The translations under genes were made by a program, and so were the position numbers. 64,000 nucleotides of DNA, taken from contig CAKOPN010000003.1 of NCBI GenBank assembly GCA_934100165.1, forward strand, positions 62,001 to 126,000, given 5' to 3'. The first letter of the stretch is position 1. The number at the start of each line of letters is the position of its first letter. Under the pieces are notes generated by a model. It was not told the DNA's origin and searched no databases. It was given only the letters and a program-made list of their open reading frames with translations. Below, piece by piece: positions 1 to 6,431 of this stretch. This DNA is from an uncultured Bacilli bacterium. Its GTDB lineage: Bacteria > Bacillota_I > Bacilli_A > RF39 > UBA660.

Positions 1-1
1 T

Positions 2-565
2 AAAGAAAATAATGTTGAAAGAAGTTATGATATTTTTTCTAGACTATTAAAAGATAGAATAATATTTATAAGTGGAGAAATAGATGACAATCTAGCAAAT
101 AGTGTAGTAGCAGAATTGTTATATTTAGATTCTCTTGAAAAAAAAGATATCTTCTTATACATCAACTCACCAGGTGGTAGCATAACATCTGGCATGGCTA
201 TATATGACACGATGAATTTTATAAAAAGTGATATATCAACAATATGTATAGGAATGGCAGCATCTATGGCAGCATTTCTCTTATCAAGCGGAACTAAAGG
301 GAAAAGAATTGCTCTTCCCAATAGTGAAGTAATGATTCATCAACCACTAGGAGGAGTTGAAGGTCAAGCAACAGACATGAAAATACGCACGGATAGAATA
401 ATTGAAACAAAGTCAAAACTAAATAAAATTCTTTCTGAAAATACAGGCAAACCATTATCAAAAATAAAAAAAGATACAGAAAGAGATTATTTTATGTCAA
501 GCAAAAAAGCATTAGAATATGGATTGATAGATAAAATTATAGAAAAAAATGTTAGCGTTCACTAA
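2..565 (+). CDS. clpP: ATP-dependent Clp protease proteolytic subunit, 5' end cut by window
   Basis: This is the serine peptidase of the Clp complex, which degrades proteins unfolded by partners such as ClpC (encoded near 58.6 kb in this window). The reading frame is open from base 2 and begins KENNVERSYDIFSRLLKDRI, which matches ClpP from about residue 10, so only the first few residues lie outside the window. The active-site Ser is in GMAASMAAF, the His in MIHQPLGG, and the Asp follows in ERDYF. The C-terminal LEYGLIDKII is typical. The last 14 bases overlap the end of the convergent whiA gene, inside a shared hairpin. Identity is secure; only the start is missing. Confidence 0.96.
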   Translation, partial: KENNVERSYDIFSRLLKDRIIFISGEIDDNLANSVVAELLYLDSLEKKDIFLYINSPGGSITSGMAIYDTMNFIKSDISTICIGMAASMAAFLLSSGTKGKRIALPNSEVMIHQPLGGVEGQATDMKIRTDRIIETKSKLNKILSENTGKPLSKIKKDTERDYFMSSKKALEYGLIDKIIEKNVSVH

Positions 566-573
566 CATTTTTT
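543..573. terminator. Bidirectional intrinsic terminator shared by clpP and whiA
   Basis: AATGTTAG and CTAACATT form an 8-bp stem around a 6-base loop. It is flanked by an A-run on the left and a T-run on the right, so it can end transcription in both directions. The stop codons of clpP (563-565) and whiA (552-554 on the minus strand) both lie in the stem. Confidence 0.8.
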
Positions 574-1496
574 GATTGTATAAGTTTATCATACATTTCT
601 TTAATTTTTCTAAATCTATGATTAAGTCCTGATTTAGATACGCTCTTTCCAGTCTCTAAAGTCATAATTTCACTAAGTTCACTAAGAGAAGCCTCAGGAT
701 ATTTTAGTCTATACACAGCAGTTTCTTTTAATTTTTCATCGAGAAAATCAATTCCTAAAACAGAGTCAATATATTCAATTTCTTTTATTTGAAATGTAGC
801 TGTAGCTATAATTTTATCAGTATTTGCTTGTTCACAATTATTAAGTCTATTAGTGTTGTTTTTTTGTTCTTTGTGAATTCTTACATTTTCATAATATAGT
901 ACAGAAGAAGGTGCATTTATTATTTTTAAAAAATCACTTATCTTCTCCGCCTCTTTTATATAAACCATATATTTAACATCACGCATCAATATTTTTGAAT
1001 TCATATCAAACTGATTTAATAATCTTTGTACAAATACAGCTTCATACTTATTATCATATAAAAGCTCTAAGTGATACGAAGTTTTAGGATCATTTATACT
1101 TCCTCTTGCTAAAAAAGTTCCACGTAAATAAGCCTTCATTTCTTCAACAGAACCTACTATATAATCTTTTGGATACTCTAAAAAGTTATTATTCTCATCA
1201 ATTAAAGATATATCTGAAAGAATAGTAGAAACTTTTGAAGTAACTGTTACAACATACATTTTTTTTGAAGCAAAATTTGCCATGCTTCTACTTTCAAGTG
1301 TTGCAGTTGCACCATAAACTGTTTTTATTAAAACATAAAGTCTTTTAGCAACTTTAATATTTTCAGAAGAAATTTCAATTTTGTCTAAAGAAAATTTACT
1401 ACTACTTCTAATAAAACCGGAAATTTCTGCAATATTCTCTAATATTGAAAAATTTAAACTGGAAATTTCATTTTTCACAGTTGTCGTAAAAGACAT
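552..1496 (-). CDS. whiA: WhiA-family DNA-binding regulator
   Basis: WhiA proteins join a LAGLIDADG-endonuclease-like fold to a C-terminal helix-turn-helix. They control cell division and sporulation in Actinobacteria and influence division and chromosome segregation in Bacillus. The 314 residues match the family length of about 315. The N-terminus (FTTTVKNEISS) and the C-terminal helix-turn-helix region (LSELSEIM, SKSGLNHRFRKI) are characteristic. The start is supported by the strong ribosome-binding site AAGGGGGAG a few bases upstream. It is the last gene of an operon with the sigma factor and the kinase-like protein, and converges on clpP. Confidence 0.93.
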   Translation of the reverse strand: MSFTTTVKNEISSLNFSILENIAEISGFIRSSSKFSLDKIEISSENIKVAKRLYVLIKTVYGATATLESRSMANFASKKMYVVTVTSKVSTILSDISLIDENNNFLEYPKDYIVGSVEEMKAYLRGTFLARGSINDPKTSYHLELLYDNKYEAVFVQRLLNQFDMNSKILMRDVKYMVYIKEAEKISDFLKIINAPSSVLYYENVRIHKEQKNNTNRLNNCEQANTDKIIATATFQIKEIEYIDSVLGIDFLDEKLKETAVYRLKYPEASLSELSEIMTLETGKSVSKSGLNHRFRKIKEMYDKLIQSKNVSER

Positions 1497-1508
1497 AATA
1501 TCTCCCCC

Positions 1509-2201
1509 TTACAAATATTTGATAAGTGTATATATAGCAAACCCTATAAAAGCAAGTGATAAAAACAAAACTGGATAAAAAAGGAAATAAATAAAAGCAC
1601 TTTTTTTAATTTCACTATCATTGTTATTTCCACTTTCAACACTTTGATCTTCATAAAACTTACTAGCAGCATTAGAAAGTACTTTCTTATACCCTCTCAC
1701 GTTAGACATGCTTCCAACATCATCAAGTCTTTTTATATTATCGACATAACTATTATAATAAACATTTTGACCATTTACTAAAACATTATCAAAATATAAA
1801 AAGTCAAAAGACTCGTCAGTAATAGACCCAGAAATATCTGGCATATTTTCTAAAAACCATTCTGTAGGGACAGAAGAAAAATCTCTAAAACCTGTTGGAA
1901 TAGAAATATAAGTACCAAGGAATAATTTTGTTAAACTAACTATATTACCTCTTATATTATCTTTACTATGAGAACTATCCATTTCTCCAAAGGAAAACTT
2001 TCCATCATCATACAAAATATGTTCAGAATCAAGAGTAGGAACATACATACCATTATCATGAATTATTTCCAAATCACCATAAAGTTTATAAAAAATCTTT
2101 GACAAATCACACTCAGAATTACATAAAAAATAATCTTTTAATGTTTCCACGATATCATCACCTATAATAATGTTAACACTAAATTCCTTAAATGAAAACA
2201 T
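1509..2201 (-). CDS. Kinase-like (pseudokinase?) protein with C-terminal membrane anchor
   Basis: No family is recognised with certainty. The 230-residue protein is soluble up to about residue 205 and then has one hydrophobic segment (FYPVLFLSLAFIGFAIYTLI), so it is probably tail-anchored with a cytoplasmic body. Residues about 35-80 resemble the alpha-E helix and catalytic loop of a protein kinase C-lobe (YGDLEIIHDNGMYVP, then SEHILYDDGKFSFGEM). The HRD and DFG catalytic residues are missing and there is no N-lobe. It overlaps the sigma-factor gene by 14 bases, so a regulatory link such as an anti-sigma role is possible but unproven. Confidence 0.6.
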   Translation of the reverse strand: MFSFKEFSVNIIIGDDIVETLKDYFLCNSECDLSKIFYKLYGDLEIIHDNGMYVPTLDSEHILYDDGKFSFGEMDSSHSKDNIRGNIVSLTKLFLGTYISIPTGFRDFSSVPTEWFLENMPDISGSITDESFDFLYFDNVLVNGQNVYYNSYVDNIKRLDDVGSMSNVRGYKKVLSNAASKFYEDQSVESGNNNDSEIKKSAFIYFLFYPVLFLSLAFIGFAIYTLIKYL

Positions 2202-2805
2202 CTTTATTTTTCAAAAGACTTCTTAAATGTCGTTTAATTGTCGTTAATGTATTATCCACCTTTTTATATGGAATATCAAGTAAAACTGAAATTTCTTTAT
2301 TAGAAAAATTGTTTAATCTTAACTCGTACACTAAAGAAGCTAAATAAGGCAAATCATATTTATATGCATAAATTTTTTTGACTAAAGAATTTTGAAAATA
2401 TTTTTCCTCTAAGCTAAAATCATTAGATAAAATATCTTCAAGCACTATCTCACCAGTATCATCCAATGCATAATCAAGTGAAATAGCATTATTTAAAAAA
2501 TTACATTTCAAAGTTGAAAACTTTCTTATGTATACAACAACTTTGCTTCTTATGCAAAAAAGTACATATGTATAAAAAAGGCTTTTATCATCAGTATAAG
2601 TATTTATAGCAACACTTATCCCGTAATAGGCTTCTTGATATAAGTCCTCAAGTTCAACACCATATTTTTTACATTTAACATAATAATGATATGCAACTTT
2701 CTTAGCAAGCGGAATATATTTATCAAAAAGAGAGAAATATGACACCTCATTATTCTCTCTTATTTGATATACAAGTTCATAATCATTTAATTCTAGATAA
2801 TCCAA
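2188..2805 (-). CDS. sigH: Sigma-70 family RNA polymerase sigma factor, SigH-like
   Basis: This is an alternative sigma factor of 205 residues. Region 2 is visible as EDLYQEAYYGISVAINTY followed by the basic FCIRSKVVVYIRKF stretch, and region 4 as a C-terminal helix-turn-helix (FSNKEISVLLDIPYKKVDNTL). The gene follows mrnC-rlmB, the place of sigH in Bacillus, where SigH drives early sporulation or competence. The SigH assignment therefore rests on synteny as much as on sequence. Translation starts at TTG (2803-2805), preceded by AGGAGG. The stop overlaps the next gene by 14 bases. Confidence 0.85.
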   Translation of the reverse strand: MDYLELNDYELVYQIRENNEVSYFSLFDKYIPLAKKVAYHYYVKCKKYGVELEDLYQEAYYGISVAINTYTDDKSLFYTYVLFCIRSKVVVYIRKFSTLKCNFLNNAISLDYALDDTGEIVLEDILSNDFSLEEKYFQNSLVKKIYAYKYDLPYLASLVYELRLNNFSNKEISVLLDIPYKKVDNTLTTIKRHLRSLLKNKDVFI

Positions 2806-2813
2806 AAATCCTC

Positions 2814-3512
2814 CTATCTGTCTAAACTTATCATCTCATATATCATAATACCAGCTGCAACAGATGCATTTAGACTGTTAACTTTTCCATACATAGGGAT
2901 TTTTGCTATATAATCACACTTTTTAGAAACCAAGTTACTCATTCCATTTCCTTCATTACCAATAACAAGAGCAACTTTTCCAGTATAGTCTATATCTCTA
3001 TAATCAGTGTCACTTTCCATTTTTGTTCCAACTACCCAAAAGCCATTTTCTTTAAGTTCATCTAACACATTGGCTATATTTACAACTTGTGCTATTTTAA
3101 TATTTTCAACAGCACCAGCGCTTGTTTTCATAACGGTTGAATTAACTTCAACAGATCTATCTTTCGGAATAATAATTCCCGTTATACCTGCTGCCTCACA
3201 AGTTCTAATTATTGCACCAAGATTATGAGGATCCTCTAAATGATCCAATACAACCACTTTTGCATTTTCTACATCAAGAAATTCAGTGTAATCACTATAA
3301 CAAAAATCTTCTATGTCAAGTATTATACCCTGATGAGAAAACTTATCAAATCTAGAAAATTCATTTTTCTTTAAACAAATTGGTTTAATATTTCTCTTTT
3401 CTATTAAAGAAAGTATATCTTTATCTGAAAAATCCTCTATAATTGTAATTTTATTTATTTTTTTGTTACCAGACAATATTTCCTTTGCAACATTTCTTCC
3501 ATATACTAACAT
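2814..3512 (-). CDS. rlmB: 23S rRNA (guanosine-2251-2'-O)-methyltransferase, TrmH/SpoU family
   Basis: This SPOUT methyltransferase is predicted to methylate the ribose of G2251 in the 23S rRNA peptidyl-transferase region. It has the N-terminal substrate-binding segment (MLVYGRNVAKEIL) and the SpoU motifs: LDHLEDPHNLGAIIRTCEAAG, then IGNEGNGMSNLV, and SLNASVAAGIMIYE at the knot. It is 232 residues, slightly shorter than B. subtilis RlmB. The start overlaps the end of mrnC by 7 bases, consistent with translational coupling. Order mrnC-rlmB-sigma is the standard Firmicutes arrangement. Confidence 0.93.
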   Translation of the reverse strand: MLVYGRNVAKEILSGNKKINKITIIEDFSDKDILSLIEKRNIKPICLKKNEFSRFDKFSHQGIILDIEDFCYSDYTEFLDVENAKVVVLDHLEDPHNLGAIIRTCEAAGITGIIIPKDRSVEVNSTVMKTSAGAVENIKIAQVVNIANVLDELKENGFWVVGTKMESDTDYRDIDYTGKVALVIGNEGNGMSNLVSKKCDYIAKIPMYGKVNSLNASVAAGIMIYEMISLDR

Positions 3513-3895
3513 ATACTACCTCCCAATATGTTACTCATTATTTCTTCTATTCTATCTCTATTTTCAGATAATTCCAAAAATCCAATAACAGCTTCTAAAG
3601 CCGTTGCATACTTGTAAGTAATTATATCGCAACTCTTTGGATGACCTGATTTATGATTTCTAGCTCTTCTAATAACGTCTAACTCTTCTTCAGTAAAAAA
3701 GTTATTATCAAGTAACTCTTTTATATATTTCGCTTGATTAACAGCACTAACATAATTAACAGCAGTTTTTTGTAAATCATTAACATTAGCAATATTTTTA
3801 TTTATTAAAAATCTTCTAACATAATACTCATAAATGTTGTCTCCTAAGTAAGCCAAAACTAAAACATTTACATTTCTTATATCTATATTATTCAT
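3506..3895 (-). CDS. mrnC: Mini-ribonuclease III
   Basis: Mini-III is a small RNase III without a double-stranded RNA-binding domain. In B. subtilis it trims the ends of 23S rRNA with help from L3. The 129 residues contain the RNase III signature (LVLAYLGDNIYEYYVRR, with the catalytic Asp) and the second acidic motif (ALEAVIGFLEL). The gene starts 3 bases after the stop of the ABC-like gene, whose last codons supply the AAGGTGA ribosome-binding site. It overlaps rlmB at its end. Confidence 0.92.
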   Translation of the reverse strand: MNNIDIRNVNVLVLAYLGDNIYEYYVRRFLINKNIANVNDLQKTAVNYVSAVNQAKYIKELLDNNFFTEEELDVIRRARNHKSGHPKSCDIITYKYATALEAVIGFLELSENRDRIEEIMSNILGGSIC

Positions 3896-3898
3896 AAA

Positions 3899-5539
3899 TT
3901 ATTCACCTTCTGTAACATTTTTACTTGAAACATCTAAAACTAAATCAGCTTTAGAAATAATCTCTTTAGAATTACTTATAATAACAATAGTATGATCCGT
4001 TTTTAATTCATCTAAAAGATTTAATACTTTCTTAGATGCTTTATCATCCAACACATTTATCAAATCATCAAAAAGTAAAATTTTACTATCTTTTAAAAGC
4101 ATTCTAGCAATTACCAAAAGTTCCTTTGTAGACTGAGTAATAGGAGTACTATCAGTAAGCACTGTATCATATCCTTTATCTAACTTTTTAATTTCAGCAT
4201 CTAATCCTATCTTTTTACAAATATCAACTACTTTAGTAAAATTGGGATTGATCATAAGGAAGTTTTCTTTAAAAGGTATATCAAAGAAAACAGTATGTCT
4301 TCTAACGGAAGAAATTGATTGAAAATAACTATCATCACTAATATCATTTATGTCAATTCCATCTAGTAAAATTTCTCCTTCATGCTGACGATTAAGCTTT
4401 AAAAGCAAATCAAAGATTCCATTTTGACTGGCTTCATCATGTCCAGTAAGCACCGTTATAGCATTCCCAGGTATAGTAAAACTTACCTTATTCAATATTG
4501 GTGCATTACGAAATCCATATAAAACTTTTGAGAATTCTATTTTACCTTCTATTTGAGTTTTGTCAATAAAAACGCCACCTTTTTTCATTCTACTATACTC
4601 TATAACCTTATTATATCTATTAAGGGATACCATCAAATTACGATACTCTACATTTATTGTTAATATAGTAGAAAAATTATCAATTATTTTTTGATAATAA
4701 TTATATACAATTAAAAGTACCCCTACTTCCATATGTCCATTTTTTACAAGAAAGACACCATAAGCAACAGAAAGTAATCTGAAAAGTTCAAAAGCAAATA
4801 GAAAAGCATGATTATTACAGTTAAATCTAACATTATATTTACCATTCGCATCTAAATATTTTTTTACTTTACCTTCTATGCTTGGATAAATATTGTCATA
4901 TATATTAAAACTTTTTATTTCCTTTATGGAACCAAAATAATCATAGACAGAAGCAGTCATCGAGTCAAGTTGAAGTTTCCTTCTTTCACTCAACTCTTGA
5001 ACTTTGTTCCCAGATTTAATAGAAATAACTAACATAATTATTGAAACAACAACAGCAAAAACAAATATATAAATATCTATTGAAAAGAAATAAACATAAA
5101 TAACTAAAAATTCTATAATTTGTACAACTCTAATTACACCTGCAGTAAAAAATCCCGATATTACATCAACATCCGTTATTACAGTATTTGTATATTGTGC
5201 AGGTGTAAACCTAGATAAACTAAATAATGAATTATCTTTAGTCTTATTAAGTGCTAAGTCGTTATAATAAGAAAATAGCTTATTGTAAAGATTATAATAA
5301 GCAACCTGGTTTATACCTTCAGAGAAACGATAAACACCTGCAATAACTATTAAAATAAGAAGAAGTATAACTGCATTATCAAAATCGCTCTTGGTAACAC
5401 AGTTAATAACCTCACTAAATAAAACGGGTATTATTAAAAGAAGAGCACGTATAGAAATAGATGTAAAAAACTTATAAAAATATTCAAGCTTTGCAACTTT
5501 TAAAACCGTCTTTAACTCTGATTTAAAATTACCTTTCAT
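3899..5539 (-). CDS. ABC-exporter-like protein with degenerate nucleotide-binding domain
   Basis: The layout is that of a half-size ABC exporter: about six membrane helices in residues 1-300 and a C-terminal ABC ATPase fold from about 330 to 546. Every catalytic motif is eroded. The Walker A position (from about residue 365) reads TGHDEASQNG without Gly-Lys-Ser/Thr. The Q-loop glutamine is absent (SVRRHTVFF). The LSGGQ signature is replaced by ITQSTKEL. Walker B ends DD rather than DE (KILLFDDL), and the H-loop histidine is gone (VIISNSK). The frame is intact over 546 codons, so this is not simple decay. It sits 14 bases after the sortase gene and 3 before mrnC. ATP-driven transport by a homodimer is unlikely; a structural or regulatory role, or pairing with an active partner, is possible. 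Confidence 0.8.
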   Translation of the reverse strand: MKGNFKSELKTVLKVAKLEYFYKFFTSISIRALLLIIPVLFSEVINCVTKSDFDNAVILLLILIVIAGVYRFSEGINQVAYYNLYNKLFSYYNDLALNKTKDNSLFSLSRFTPAQYTNTVITDVDVISGFFTAGVIRVVQIIEFLVIYVYFFSIDIYIFVFAVVVSIIMLVISIKSGNKVQELSERRKLQLDSMTASVYDYFGSIKEIKSFNIYDNIYPSIEGKVKKYLDANGKYNVRFNCNNHAFLFAFELFRLLSVAYGVFLVKNGHMEVGVLLIVYNYYQKIIDNFSTILTINVEYRNLMVSLNRYNKVIEYSRMKKGGVFIDKTQIEGKIEFSKVLYGFRNAPILNKVSFTIPGNAITVLTGHDEASQNGIFDLLLKLNRQHEGEILLDGIDINDISDDSYFQSISSVRRHTVFFDIPFKENFLMINPNFTKVVDICKKIGLDAEIKKLDKGYDTVLTDSTPITQSTKELLVIARMLLKDSKILLFDDLINVLDDKASKKVLNLLDELKTDHTIVIISNSKEIISKADLVLDVSSKNVTEGE

Positions 5540-5553
5540 AACAAATTCTCCAT

Positions 5554-6321
5554 TTATACATTATAATCAATTTTTACAGCCGTAATAATATAATAAGCAT
5601 TATCCAAATGATGTGAACATGTTTGTAATATAATAATTTCCGAATTTTCATCATATGGAACATCTCTTGTGTATATAGAATTACTTTTCAATTTATCAAC
5701 ATGTCTTACAAAATCTGTTCCATAAGTATCCACAGTCATATGTTCAAAATCAGTAACGACTTCTTTAATAGAAATAATTTTATAAATATTTTTTCCACTA
5801 TCATGTTGAAAAATAATATATGGATTTTTATTAAAGAAAGATTCATCTAAGAAACTTTCTAATCTTAAAAATGGCACCTTAATATTCTTGTCTCTAGAAT
5901 TATGTCCATATATGTTAATTTGTTTACTTGAAGGATAAACTCTATAATCCATAAATTCACTACCACGAACATCTTGTTTTTTTTCTATTGATCTATTTAA
6001 ATAATATTGATTATCTTTTCCTCTAACAATAAGTATGTTAAATAGATCTGGTATTTCTAGTCTACCCACAATATCATAATTATTCTTATTTTTCCTCTCA
6101 GCCTGTAAATCTACATCAGGAGACATTTTGATGTATTCTTTTGGTTCTACTTCTATATGTTCTTTTTCTGTTTCATCAACTTTTATTTCTTCTGGAGCAT
6201 CTTCATACTCTTTAATCGGATTTGATTCTTTATTGTAATCAATATAAATTTTTATACCCGATCCTACAATAAGTAATAAAAAAATAATAGTTAAAAATAT
6301 TTTTGTTTTATTTTTTTTCAT
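5554..6321 (-). CDS. Class B-like sortase (transpeptidase), catalytic Arg position is Tyr
   Basis: Sortases cleave a C-terminal sorting motif and link surface proteins to the wall. This 255-residue protein has an N-terminal signal-anchor (about residues 8-26), a polar linker and a C-terminal class B-type domain. The catalytic His is in IYGHNS (H140) and the Cys in LQTCSHH (C235). The Arg normally eight residues after the Cys is Tyr243. I start it at the internal ATG (MKKNKTKIF) because AGAAAGGA lies just upstream. An upstream ATG in frame would add 11 residues with no ribosome-binding site. It heads the operon running to whiA, and its probable substrate is encoded just upstream. Confidence 0.85.
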   Translation of the reverse strand: MKKNKTKIFLTIIFLLLIVGSGIKIYIDYNKESNPIKEYEDAPEEIKVDETEKEHIEVEPKEYIKMSPDVDLQAERKNKNNYDIVGRLEIPDLFNILIVRGKDNQYYLNRSIEKKQDVRGSEFMDYRVYPSSKQINIYGHNSRDKNIKVPFLRLESFLDESFFNKNPYIIFQHDSGKNIYKIISIKEVVTDFEHMTVDTYGTDFVRHVDKLKSNSIYTRDVPYDENSEIIILQTCSHHLDNAYYIITAVKIDYNV

Positions 6322-6362
6322 AATAGTTTCCTTTCTAGTATAATACATTATCATTTTAACAC

Positions 6363-6391
6363 AAAAGATCTTGAAATTATCAAGATCTTTT
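6363..6391 (-). terminator. Intrinsic terminator after the surface-protein operon
   Basis: AAAAGATCTTGA and TCAAGATCTTTT form a 12-bp perfect stem with a 5-base loop. On the minus strand it follows the stop of the large surface-protein gene at 6432 and precedes the sortase gene, so it separates the two operons. A possible sortase promoter (TATACT -10) follows it. Confidence 0.8.
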
Positions 6392-6431
6392 ACTGTATTT
6401 AAATAATTTTAATTTATATATAACTTTTTAA

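Noticed and set aside
3899..5539. Degenerate ABC motifs as sequencing error or a pseudogene
   Set aside because: The frame is intact over 546 codons with good ribosome-binding site and coupling to mrnC, and five separate motifs are altered without frameshifts. Recent decay is still possible but less likely.
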